Part shown: one piece after another, positions 1 to 7,450 of the stretch | Numbering within the stretch: the first letter of the stretch is position 1 | How the letters are laid out: every line of letters begins with the position of its first letter | Program-made: the position numbers and the translations under genes | Assembly: GCA_049281195.1 (NCBI GenBank) | Contig: JBAPRR010000182.1 | Span: 1 to 11,238 of the forward strand | Source of the DNA: JBAPRR01 sp049281195 | GTDB taxonomy: Bacteria > Actinomycetota > Acidimicrobiia > Acidimicrobiales > CAVXTF01 | DNA length: 11,238 bases | Direction of reading: 5' to 3' | The notes under the pieces: generated by a model | What the model saw: the letters and a program-made list of their open reading frames with translations, nothing else | The model's database searches: none | Told to the model about the DNA's origin: nothing

Positions 1-1
1 G

Positions 2-721
2 AAGACGACCACGCTCGCAGCGATGATCGATCACATCAACCACTCCCGTGCCTGTCACATCGTGACGATCGAGGATCCCGTCGAGTACATGCACCGCGAC
101 GATCTGGCATGTATCGAACAGCGCGAGGTCGGGTTCGACACAGAGAGCTTCTCATCAGCGATGCGAGTGGTCCTGCGCCAGGACCCTGATGTCATATTGA
201 TCGGCGAGATGCGTGACCCGGAGACCGTATACGCGGCACTGACTGCATCGGAAACGGGTCACCTCGTCCTCTCGACGCTGCATACGACGAACGCAACTGA
301 GTCGGTCAACCGGATCGTGGACTTCTTCCCGCCGCACCAGCAGGGTCAGATCCGAGTCAGCCTTTCGGGCGCACTCAAGGGAACGGTATGCCAACGGCTC
401 GTGCCGCGAGCCGATGGTCGGGGGCGGGTTCCGGCGATCGAAGTGATGGTGGTGAACGGTCGAATTCAGCAGGCGATCCTTGATCCACTCCTTACATCGG
501 AGATCGAGCAGATCATTATCGACGGCGAGTACTACGGCATGCAGACATTCGACCAGGCTCTCGCCAAGTACCTGCAGCAAGGCGTGATCGATCTGCGCGA
601 GGCGATGAGCACGGCAACCAACCCGCACGACCTGAAGGTCATGCTCGAGCGGATGGGTGTCCTTCAGGCGGGCCGCACCGCCACCGCGGCAGCAGCGGCC
701 GCAGCTGTTCAGCCCCAATAA
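2..721 (+). CDS. pilT: PilT-family retraction ATPase, 5'-truncated by window edge
   Basis: Cytoplasmic hexameric ATPase of the PilT family, which drives pilus disassembly and retraction. The visible 239 residues begin at the Walker A lysine (KTTTLAAMID), so the N-terminal PAS-like domain and the start of the P-loop lie before base 1. Visible motifs are the Asp box TIEDPVE, the Walker B stretch DVILIGEMRD and the His box TGHLVLSTLHTTNA. The C-terminal zinc cysteines of PilB/GspE are absent, which supports PilT rather than PilB. The usual PilT signature AIRNLIRE is replaced by RIQQAILD, so this copy is divergent, perhaps playing a PilU-like accessory role (inference). The protein ends in an alanine-rich tail (GRTATAAAAAAAVQPQ). 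The frame stays open to the left edge, so the start is unseen. It converges on the prepilin-peptidase homologue, with 27 bp between the two stops. Confidence 0.93.
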   Translation, partial: KTTTLAAMIDHINHSRACHIVTIEDPVEYMHRDDLACIEQREVGFDTESFSSAMRVVLRQDPDVILIGEMRDPETVYAALTASETGHLVLSTLHTTNATESVNRIVDFFPPHQQGQIRVSLSGALKGTVCQRLVPRADGRGRVPAIEVMVVNGRIQQAILDPLLTSEIEQIIIDGEYYGMQTFDQALAKYLQQGVIDLREAMSTATNPHDLKVMLERMGVLQAGRTATAAAAAAAVQPQ

Positions 722-748
722 GCCAAGCGCGAAATCAACACCCGTCGT

Positions 749-1501
749 TCAGGCTCGAAGCGATGCCGTCAGCACGGCGGCGATAAGTCCGGCCGCGGCA
801 CAGGTCGCTATCGGGATGTGCGCGAAACGCGAAATGTGGGATCGAGTGGTGGCGGCAGTACAAACGAGGCCAACCGCAAGACCGGTCAGAGCGGGCACAA
901 GCCCGAGCCAACCTAGACAAGCGCCCCAAGCAGGAAGACACCAGATCGCTCCGGCCGTCAAGCCGATGTTGGGTCGCACCTGGATCAGGGCGGTGAGCAA
1001 CAGTGCCAACGCTGTTGCGGTTCCAAACCCTGCGAGTGAGTCGTCGAGCGGACCCACACGACCGACAGAGAAGGCCCCGATTGCCATAGCCGCAATCCCT
1101 ATAACCGTCTCGATAAGGGGAACTCCGACCGGAGACGACTGATAGTCGAGCTCGATGATCGCTACCCAGGCGATCGAGAGGGTGAGCAGCCACCAACCGG
1201 GCACTCCCCACAGGGGTCTGATCGTCGCGGCGAGCACGATGAACAGAACAGCAACTCCCGCCTCGACGATCGGGTACCTCGCGGAGATCGGGGTTCCGCA
1301 GTGGCGGCATTTTCCACGAAGCCACAACCACGCGAACACAGGCACGTTGTCGCGCGATTCGATCTCCGTGCGGCAGGTGGGACAAAAGGACCCCGGTCTG
1401 ACGACGGAGAGGTGTCTCGGTGTCCGATAGACGACCACGTTCGAAAACGATCCGACCGTCAAACCGATCAGAGTTCCGGCGACGACAAAGATTCCGATCA
1501 T
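749..1501 (-). CDS. pilD: Prepilin peptidase (PilD/A24) homologue lacking catalytic aspartates
   Basis: A 250-residue polytopic membrane protein with the layout of type IV prepilin peptidases / N-methyltransferases. The N-terminus matches the family opening (GLTVGSFSNVVVYRTP, residues 13-28). The cytoplasmic zinc-binding domain is intact, with Cys40-x2-Cys43 and Cys65-x2-Cys68. Several hydrophobic segments follow. The family uses two aspartates, one in an ID-x-D-H-Q-type motif and one in a GD-x-K motif. Here the first reads I-E117-L-D119-Y-Q, and the second reads G184-A185-I-W187, followed by the expected GACLGW. Both catalytic positions are therefore substituted. I checked the codons on the minus strand: Glu117 is gag at 1153-1151, Ala185 is gcg at 949-947 and Trp187 is tgg at 943-941. 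The ATG at 1501 fits the family N-terminus; the ribosome site is weak. It is probably a pseudo-peptidase, which might keep methyltransferase or scaffold function (inference). Confidence 0.85.
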   Translation of the reverse strand: MIGIFVVAGTLIGLTVGSFSNVVVYRTPRHLSVVRPGSFCPTCRTEIESRDNVPVFAWLWLRGKCRHCGTPISARYPIVEAGVAVLFIVLAATIRPLWGVPGWWLLTLSIAWVAIIELDYQSSPVGVPLIETVIGIAAMAIGAFSVGRVGPLDDSLAGFGTATALALLLTALIQVRPNIGLTAGAIWCLPAWGACLGWLGLVPALTGLAVGLVCTAATTRSHISRFAHIPIATCAAAGLIAAVLTASLRA

Positions 1502-1871
1502 CTGACGGATCCGTTACGAAGTCGTAGGCCACCGCTCTGATCGGACGCGTTGATGGCAGCCTCGGCGTCGTGTTGTTGGTTTGTTGGGCAGATTCGCATT
1601 TTGGTCGCGTTCACATCTTGAGCGACGCGGTTGGTACGCAGAACCCTTCGATCAAAGGTTTCAAGTCATATCGCCCAGATTTGATGATCTCTTGAGCTTT
1701 GAACGAACGGTGTGGGGTACTTTCGAATCCGGCCCCTGGGCAGGTGTACGCACGTTTGCCGGAAAAAGACCTTCGGTCGACGCCTCGAGCATGCTCTAGC
1801 TGCAGTTTTGGAAGTGGCTGAGAATTCAATTCGGGGTCAATGGGCACCCAAGACCTGCCGATGGTGAGTTC
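1502..1871. other. Divergent intergenic region between pilD (-) and pilB (+)
   Basis: These 370 bases separate two divergently transcribed genes and must hold the promoters of pilD and probably of the pilB operon. I see no convincing -35/-10 pair on either strand. The only GTG start consistent with pilB has a poor ribosome site, GGTGAG at 1863-1868, only three bases away. An open frame from a TTG at 1581 to a TAG at 1797-1799 is in phase with pilB but resembles nothing I know. On the minus strand, 1611-1727 encodes a short stretch containing SGRYDLKPLI that loosely recalls the C-terminus of zinc-type alcohol dehydrogenases. That could be a gene relic or chance. Confidence 0.6.
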
Positions 1872-4199
1872 GTGACTGAAGTCGACTCCGTGCGGTTGCT
1901 CGCGAGCGAATACAACCTGGAGTTCGTCGACCTCGACCGGTTTCCTGTGGATCCGACCGTGGCTTCTGTCCTGCCTGTCAAGATCGCGAAGCAGTACCGG
2001 GTAGTGCCGGTGGCCCGAAAGTTCGGGGCCCCGGTCATCGCGATCTCCAATCCTGCAGACGTGGTGGCTATCGACACCCTCAGGACCAGCATCGGTCGAG
2101 AGTTCATCTCGGTTGTTGCTTCCTCCGATCAGATCGACAGCACCCTTGAACGCGTGTACAACGACGGTGGGTCGCAATACGCAGCTCATAGCGCCGTTGC
2201 GGTGGCAGAACCTGAACTCGACGAGCTTGCAGTCCTCGATGACTTCACCGACCTCGACGACCTCGAAGCTCTCGGTCTCGGTTCGCTGGCTGACGAAGCA
2301 AACGCTCCGACCGACCATTCCGACCCCTTGGCCGTTGCGCTCGGCGACGCGCTCACCCGACCGAGTGCGCCGGAGGCACCGCAGACTGCGCCGGCCAAGG
2401 CCAAGCCTGCGTCCACCGAGGACGACGCTGCGAAGACTGCTGACCTGGTCGAAGAGGCCGTCGCGGAGTTCGAGCAGACATCGGGTGATAGCGCTGCCGA
2501 GGGCGACAGTGAGCTCGCATCCTTCCCGCCACTCGCGCGCGCCCTGATCGAAGGAGAGCGGGTCTCGCTCGAGGACATGGAGTCCGTCCTCCACGAGCAC
2601 AACAAGTCGGGTCAGACGATCGCCAGGATCCTCACCGCAAAAGGCCTCGTGACCGAGGGCGACCTTATGTGGGGGATGGCCCGTGAGATGGGCCTCGAGT
2701 ACGTCGATCTGGACGCACGCTCTATCAATTACAGCGTCGCCTACATGCTTCCCGAGGCAACGGCTCGACACCACAACGTGGTCATCATCGACCTTCAAGA
2801 GAGCAAACCGATCGTTGCAGCGTCCAACCCGACGGACGTCTTCGCCATGGACGACCTGCGCACGATCATCGGCCGAAGCTTCATAACCGTAGTCAGCACC
2901 AGGTCGCAGATAAATGCCTTGATCGACAAGGTGTACCACCAGGGTGGAGACGCAGAGGCCGTCGCGTCCTCCGCTGCGGCGGAGATGAACGAGGCAGACG
3001 AAGACCTCACCAACCTTACGGTGGTCGAGGACGCCCCGATCATCCGGTACGTGAACCTTCTGATCCTTCAAGCCTTGAACGAACGTGCGTCGGACATCCA
3101 TGTCGAACCGACCACGGACAACCTCCGGATCCGGTACCGGATCGACGGTGTTCTCCACGACATGTCCGCGGCGCCCCGCGCCATCGCCGCAGCCGTTGTT
3201 ACCCGTCTCAAGGTCATGGCCGATATGAACATCGCGGAGCACAGGGTTCCTCAAGACGGGCGCATCTCGCTGACTCTCGGCAACCGATCGGTTGACCTCC
3301 GGATGGCGACACTTCCCACGATCTACGGGGAAAAGGTCGTCATGCGAGTTCTGGACAAGGGCAACATCTTGCTCAGCTTTGAGGACCTCGGGTTCGACGA
3401 AGAGATGCTCGCTCTGTATCAGGGCGTCTACACCAAGCCTTACGGAACGATCCTCGTCACCGGTCCAACCGGATCGGGAAAGACGACGACGCTCTACGCC
3501 ACACTTTCCGCTCTCAACACGCCCGAGAAGAACATCATCACCGTCGAAGACCCCGTCGAGCTGCGAATCAAGGGCATCAACCAGGTTCAGCTGAACGCGA
3601 GGGCCGGGCTCAACTTCGCCTCCGCCCTGAAGTCGATCCTTCGATCCGACCCCGACATCGTTCTCGTAGGTGAGATCCGAGACCGGGAGACAGCGCTGAT
3701 CACGGTAGAAGCAGCGCTCACCGGTCACCTCGTGCTCGCCACCCTCCACACCAATGACGCTGCCAGCACGCCGATGCGTCTGGTGGAGATGGGTCTCGAG
3801 TCCTACCTGGTGACCTCGGCGGTGTCGGCGGCCCTAGCCCAACGTCTGGCCCGGAGGCTCTGTCAGACCTGCAAGGAGCCTTACGAGCCGACCGAAGCCG
3901 ACATCATGGCCGCAGGATGGCGACCCGAAGAGGTCTTCACGGGCTCTTCGACGCCGAAGCTTTTCCATGCTGTCGGGTGTTCGGCCTGCTCGAACACCGG
4001 TTATCGAGGCAGAAAAGCCCTTCTTGAGCTGCTTTTGGTCACCGAAGAGATCGAGCGCTTAATCATCGAAGGTGGCACTGCCGATGACATCCACAAGCTC
4101 GCGACCCAACAGGGCATGGTGACGCTCCGTCAGAGCGGGCTCCGAAAGGCGATGGAGGGCGAAACGACCCTCGAAGAAGTTTTGCGAGTAGTCGCTTGA
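1872..4199 (+). CDS. pilB: Type IV pilus extension ATPase PilB with tandem MshEN modules
   Basis: Hexameric GspE/PilB-family ATPase that powers pilin polymerisation through PilC. The 775 residues comprise a half MshEN module (about 10-100), an acidic Ala/Pro-rich linker (about 105-215), a fuller MshEN domain (about 218-360) and the ATPase (about 380-775). ATPase landmarks are SDIHVEPT (407-414), Walker A GPTGSGKT (531-538, Lys537), Asp box TVEDPVE (557-563), Walker B DIVLVGEIRD (595-604) and His box TGHLVLATLHTND (617-629). The zinc knuckle is Cys664-x2-Cys667 with Cys703-x2-Cys706, which is diagnostic of PilB rather than PilT. The two MshEN modules are clear duplicates (LEFVDLD and LEYVDLD; ISNPADVVAIDTLRT and ASNPTDVFAMDDLRT), but the first lacks its N-terminal helices. 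Start: GTG at 1872; an in-frame TAG at 1797-1799 limits extension, and no better start is visible. It heads an operon, with 25 bp to the next gene. Confidence 0.95.
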   Translation: MTEVDSVRLLASEYNLEFVDLDRFPVDPTVASVLPVKIAKQYRVVPVARKFGAPVIAISNPADVVAIDTLRTSIGREFISVVASSDQIDSTLERVYNDGGSQYAAHSAVAVAEPELDELAVLDDFTDLDDLEALGLGSLADEANAPTDHSDPLAVALGDALTRPSAPEAPQTAPAKAKPASTEDDAAKTADLVEEAVAEFEQTSGDSAAEGDSELASFPPLARALIEGERVSLEDMESVLHEHNKSGQTIARILTAKGLVTEGDLMWGMAREMGLEYVDLDARSINYSVAYMLPEATARHHNVVIIDLQESKPIVAASNPTDVFAMDDLRTIIGRSFITVVSTRSQINALIDKVYHQGGDAEAVASSAAAEMNEADEDLTNLTVVEDAPIIRYVNLLILQALNERASDIHVEPTTDNLRIRYRIDGVLHDMSAAPRAIAAAVVTRLKVMADMNIAEHRVPQDGRISLTLGNRSVDLRMATLPTIYGEKVVMRVLDKGNILLSFEDLGFDEEMLALYQGVYTKPYGTILVTGPTGSGKTTTLYATLSALNTPEKNIITVEDPVELRIKGINQVQLNARAGLNFASALKSILRSDPDIVLVGEIRDRETALITVEAALTGHLVLATLHTNDAASTPMRLVEMGLESYLVTSAVSAALAQRLARRLCQTCKEPYEPTEADIMAAGWRPEEVFTGSSTPKLFHAVGCSACSNTGYRGRKALLELLLVTEEIERLIIEGGTADDIHKLATQQGMVTLRQSGLRKAMEGETTLEEVLRVVA

Positions 4200-4224
4200 T
4201 ATTCGCATTGAGACTGGAGGAAAG

Positions 4225-5892
4225 ATGAGTCCGTCTGCAGCGACGAGAACCGAGTGGTCGCGCCGTTTGGCGCAGGCCCTGGTTTCGGCGGGGGAGCTGT
4301 CTGATGCCGACGCGGCCGCGCTCGTGGAGGAATCGGCGGGAACAGGAGTCCCCCTCGGTTCACTGCTGGTCGCAAAGGGCAGGTTCACCCCTCAGGGGGT
4401 CATGTCCGTGCTCGGTCAGCTTTCGCAGCTGCCGACCGTCGACCTCTATACGAATACCCCCACGCCAGAAGCGATGTCCGCCCTACCGGCCGAGATCGCC
4501 GCCGAATACGGTGCGATCGGCTACGCGTTCCATGAGGGAACCCTGCACGTTGCGTTCGGTGAGCCCCCGAGCCCCGATGACGTGAGAGACCTCTCTTCGA
4601 TCAGCGGTGCCACCGTCTCTCCTGTGTTGGCCGATGCGGCGGCCATCCAGCGCCTTCACTCGGTGCTTCAGGCGCCGCCGGCGCCCGAGGCCCAGGGGCC
4701 GTCTGCCTCTGGGGAGCAGGTTTCATACGAGATGGGGGAAACCCTGCACCCCGCTGACGGCAACGGTGCCGGCCCGGCGCAGGCGATGAATCCCGCTCAG
4801 GCCGCCGCAGCAGCGGCGATCGCCGATATGGCTCTTCACATCGACGACCTACTGCGTTATGCGGTGAGCGTCGGTGCTTCTGACCTTCACCTGACCTCAC
4901 ACATGCCGGGATGTATACGGCTCCACGGCGCCATCCGTCCCATCGAGGGCTGCCCGGTTCTCGAGAACGAGACGATCAGGGACATGATCTTCGGCATCCT
5001 GCCGGCGAGCCAGCGGGAGCGCTTCGAGGAGGAGAAGGAACTCGACACCTCGCACTCCATCGCTGGAGTCGGGCGCTTCAGGGTGAACGTCTTCATGCAG
5101 CGGGGCACGGTCGCCGCAGCCCTTCGTTCCATTCCTCACGAGATTCCGGACTTCGACTCGCTCAGCATTCCAGAATCGGTCCGCGCATTCAGTGAGCTCC
5201 GCCGCGGTCTCGTGCTCGTCACCGGACCGACGGGTTCAGGAAAGTCGACGACGCTCGCATCGATCGTCGACATCATCAACCGGTCGAAGCCCCTTCACAT
5301 CATCACGATCGAGGACCCGATCGAATTCCTCCACAACCACAAGAGGGCGATCGTCAACCAACGAGAGGTGGGAGAGGACACCAAGTCGTTCTCCGAGGCT
5401 CTGCGCCGCGTTCTCCGTGAAGACCCCGACGTCATCCTGGTGGGTGAAATGCGTGACCTCGAGACGATCTCTATGGCGCTCACGGCGGCCGAGACCGGGC
5501 ACCTTGTCTTCGGGACCCTGCACACACAGGACGCCCCGCAGACGATCGACCGTGTCATCGACGTTTTCCCGACCAACCAGCAGGAGCAGGTAAGGACGAT
5601 GCTCTCAGCTGCGCTCGAGGGCGTCGTGACCCAGCAGCTCATCTTGAACGCAGAAGGCACAGGTCGTCTCGCCGCTTGTGAGGTGATGATGTGCACGCCT
5701 GCCATCCGGAACCTCATCCGCAGCTCCAAGACGCACCAGATCTACTCGCTCATGCAAACCGGTGCGACCTACGGAATGCAGACCATGGACCAGGGTCTGG
5801 CCAAGCTCGTCAAAGAGGGCAGGGTTTCAGAAGCAGTCGCGTTCGACCGGTGCCGTAACGAGGACGACCTCCGTCAGCACATGGCTTCCTAG
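4225..5892 (+). CDS. pilT: PilT retraction ATPase with N-terminal MshEN-like domain
   Basis: A 555-residue ATPase, about 200 residues longer than ordinary PilT. Residues 200-555 are a complete PilT: ASDLHLT (218-224), Walker A GPTGSGKS (334-341, Lys340), Asp box TIEDPIE (361-367), Walker B DVILVGEMRD (402-411), His box TGHLVFGTLHTQDA (424-437) and the signature AIRNLIRS (493-500). It has no zinc cysteine pairs. Residues 12-150 form an MshEN-like domain. Two tandem 24-residue motifs can be read, starting at Arg14 (RLAQALVSAGEL) and at Pro43 (PLGSLLVAKGRF), followed by the domain's alpha/beta half. An Ala/Pro-rich linker (150-200) joins the parts. MshEN domains belong to extension and secretion ATPases and can bind cyclic-di-GMP, so fusion to a retraction ATPase is unusual. 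Some ligand positions differ here (second-motif Arg to Pro; terminal Gln to Ser/Leu). The start has GGAGG at 4216-4220. It lies between pilB and pilC. Confidence 0.93.
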   Translation: MSPSAATRTEWSRRLAQALVSAGELSDADAAALVEESAGTGVPLGSLLVAKGRFTPQGVMSVLGQLSQLPTVDLYTNTPTPEAMSALPAEIAAEYGAIGYAFHEGTLHVAFGEPPSPDDVRDLSSISGATVSPVLADAAAIQRLHSVLQAPPAPEAQGPSASGEQVSYEMGETLHPADGNGAGPAQAMNPAQAAAAAAIADMALHIDDLLRYAVSVGASDLHLTSHMPGCIRLHGAIRPIEGCPVLENETIRDMIFGILPASQRERFEEEKELDTSHSIAGVGRFRVNVFMQRGTVAAALRSIPHEIPDFDSLSIPESVRAFSELRRGLVLVTGPTGSGKSTTLASIVDIINRSKPLHIITIEDPIEFLHNHKRAIVNQREVGEDTKSFSEALRRVLREDPDVILVGEMRDLETISMALTAAETGHLVFGTLHTQDAPQTIDRVIDVFPTNQQEQVRTMLSAALEGVVTQQLILNAEGTGRLAACEVMMCTPAIRNLIRSSKTHQIYSLMQTGATYGMQTMDQGLAKLVKEGRVSEAVAFDRCRNEDDLRQHMAS

Positions 5893-5903
5893 GAAGGGCT
5901 GGG

Positions 5904-7136
5904 ATGGCACTCACATTCGATTACAAGGTCAGAGACCGCGCAGGGAAGCTTGTAGAGGGCTCGTTGGAAGGCGACAGCATGGCGCTTGTCGTCGGGAGAC
6001 TGCGCGAGATGGGTTACATGCCCATCTCCGTCGTCCCCAAGAGCAAGGTCAGCCTGAACGCCGAGATCCACATTCCGGGGCTCACAGACCGGGTGAAACT
6101 GGCCGAGATCGCTGTCGCCACCCGTCAGCTTGCGACGATGATCGACTCCGGTCTGTCGGTCGTTCGCGCTCTTTCCGTGTTGTCTTCACAGATAGAGAAC
6201 AAGGAGCTGGCGCGTGTCTTGAACGAGGTGCGGCTCGACGTCGAGCGAGGCTCCTCTCTGTCCGCTTCCCTCTCCAAGCACCCCAAGGTCTTCAGCGAGC
6301 TGTTCGTCACAATGGTCCAGGCCGGAGAGACGGGTGGAAATCTCGACAAGGTCCTGCTCGACCTGGCGACCACCATGGAAAAGCAGGCGGCTTTGATGCG
6401 GGCAATCCGTGGCGCCATGACGTACCCGGCAGTCGTCATGTGTGTCATGGCCGTCATCTTCCTCGCACTTCTCATCTTCATCGTCCCGATCTTCAAAAAC
6501 CTCTTCGGGACACTTCACGCAAGCCTCCCCGCTCCGACCCTCCTGATTATCAAGGTCTCGAACATCATCTTGAGCTGGCGCGCGATCATCGTCGTCATAG
6601 TCATCGTCGGAGGGATTGTCGCCTTCCGGCGCTGGATCGGTACAGAAAAGGGAAGGGCGATCTGGGACCGGGCAAAGCTACGCCCTCCGATCTTCGGACC
6701 CCTGATGCACAAGACAGCGATCGCCAGGTTCTCCGGAACGCTCGCTTCGCTCGTCTCTTCCGGTGTCCCGATCCTCGAGTCCCTCGACATCGTGTCTGAA
6801 ACAGCCGGAAATGTCGCAGTCGGCTCTGTTCTTCAAGCAGCCAAGCAAGGCGTGCGCGAAGGTCGGCCACTGGCTGACGTGTTGAAGGAGCACGAAGACA
6901 TCATCCCGACCCTCGTCGTTCAGATGGTCGAGGTCGGTGAACAAACTGGTGCGCTAGACAACATGTTGCGCAAGGTCGCCGAATTTTACGACGGTGAAGT
7001 GGAGGCCACGGTGAGCAACCTGACCAACCTCCTCGAACCACTTCTCACTGTGTTCATGGGTGCCGGAGTCGGTGTCATGGTCATCTCCATGTACCTGCCG
7101 ATGTTCACTTACATCCAGCACATTCCCCAGAGTTAA
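5904..7136 (+). CDS. pilC: Type IV pilus inner-membrane platform protein PilC
   Basis: Polytopic membrane protein of the GspF/PilC family, the rotor-like platform that couples the PilB and PilT ATPases to pilin insertion and removal. The 410 residues are of usual length and contain two homologous T2SSF domains, about 70-198 and 273-396. The repeated signatures are GETGG (141-145, after FVTMVQA) and GEQTGALDNML (345-355, after VVQMVEV). Hydrophobic segments lie near residues 174-197, 225-242 and 375-400. The N-terminal FDYKVRDRAGKLVEG is the standard opening of the family. The ATG follows AGGAAGG (5891-5897) at a good distance; this site overlaps the pilT stop codon, so translation is probably coupled. 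It is the last gene of the pilB-pilT-pilC operon and is followed by a 314-bp gap. Confidence 0.96.
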   Translation: MALTFDYKVRDRAGKLVEGSLEGDSMALVVGRLREMGYMPISVVPKSKVSLNAEIHIPGLTDRVKLAEIAVATRQLATMIDSGLSVVRALSVLSSQIENKELARVLNEVRLDVERGSSLSASLSKHPKVFSELFVTMVQAGETGGNLDKVLLDLATTMEKQAALMRAIRGAMTYPAVVMCVMAVIFLALLIFIVPIFKNLFGTLHASLPAPTLLIIKVSNIILSWRAIIVVIVIVGGIVAFRRWIGTEKGRAIWDRAKLRPPIFGPLMHKTAIARFSGTLASLVSSGVPILESLDIVSETAGNVAVGSVLQAAKQGVREGRPLADVLKEHEDIIPTLVVQMVEVGEQTGALDNMLRKVAEFYDGEVEATVSNLTNLLEPLLTVFMGAGVGVMVISMYLPMFTYIQHIPQS

Positions 7137-7202
7137 AAGGAAAACCCCGGCGAGCTCAGCATAACGGAGCCGCATTTCTCCAAACCGAACGGAAGATTCT
7201 GA

Positions 7203-7229
7203 TCACGCGCCCGCGCCGCGAGCGCGTGA
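7203..7229. repeat. GC-rich hairpin downstream of pilC
   Basis: TCACGCGC (7203-7210) and GCGCGTGA (7222-7229) are perfect inverted repeats: an 8-bp stem with an 11-base GC-rich loop. It lies 66 bases after the pilC stop. There is no following T-run, so it is not a standard intrinsic terminator. It could be an RNA processing or stability element, or a protein-binding site. Confidence 0.6.
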
Positions 7230-7289
7230 ATTGAATGCTCTCAGTGGCGAAAAGGCGCAATGACCAGGCACTGCTCAAGTCCTGTGTGG

Positions 7290-7317
7290 TTGATGTCGAT
7301 CAAATGTAGGTCGATCA
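7290..7317. promoter_or_regulatory. Palindrome and repeated octamer upstream of pilMN, operator-like
   Basis: TTGAT-GTCG-ATCAA (7290-7303) is an inverted repeat with a 4-base centre. The octamer GTCGATCA occurs twice in the same orientation, at 7295-7302 and 7310-7317, with 15 bases between starts. Such an arrangement could be a transcription-factor site controlling pilMN-pilO. No regulator is known and the call rests on symmetry alone. GATC-rich sequence is common in this DNA, so chance is possible. Confidence 0.3.
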
Positions 7318-7450
7318 CCAAGGTTCGTTGAACGTGGATAGATCCGTTTCGGAATCATCCGTAGAACGTGCGCACGGGCTTCGATCGGCAGGCGGTTGTC
7401 GGCTGGGCCCCGCGATTCGTGGGCGGCCAAAGGACGAAGGGAGCTCATAG

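Larger units (their letters stand above)
7137..7450. other. Intergenic region between pilC and pilMN
   Basis: These 314 bases contain no gene I can support. They hold a GC-rich hairpin (7203-7229), a palindrome with a repeated octamer (7290-7317) and, at the right end, the pilMN ribosome site AAGGGAG (7437-7443). The frame upstream of pilMN is open from 7310 but stops at a TAG (7448-7450) directly before the ATG, and its translation is not protein-like. A promoter for pilMN-pilO probably lies here, but no clear -35/-10 pair stands out. Confidence 0.6.

Noticed and set aside
657..1142. 161-residue plus-strand frame over the pilT end and pilD
   Set aside because: Arg/Pro/Ala-rich and antisense to pilD, with no domain or ribosome site.
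735..1532. 265-residue minus-strand frame overlapping the prepilin peptidase gene
   Set aside because: It is out of phase with the clear PilD-like frame, rich in Arg/Ser and without family motifs.
1692..1723. Promoter TTGAGC ... TACTTT upstream of pilB
   Set aside because: The spacer is 20 bases and the boxes are weak; an alternative pairing with TTGAAC leaves 13. Neither is convincing.
1581..1799. 72-codon plus frame upstream of and in phase with pilB
   Set aside because: TTG start, no ribosome site, no MshEN motif, ends in TAG before pilB.
1611..3749. 712-residue open frame on the minus strand opposite pilB
   Set aside because: It lies opposite the fully motif-supported pilB; long antisense frames are expected in high-GC codon use, and its translation has no recognisable domain.
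5762..6799. 345-residue plus-strand frame over pilC
   Set aside because: Arg/His/Pro-rich alternative frame of a gene with unmistakable PilC motifs.
7310..7450. Open frame directly before and in phase with pilMN
   Set aside because: It ends in TAG immediately before the pilMN ATG; its Arg/Ser/Gly-rich translation is not PilM-like, and the ATG at 7451 starts the canonical PilM sequence.
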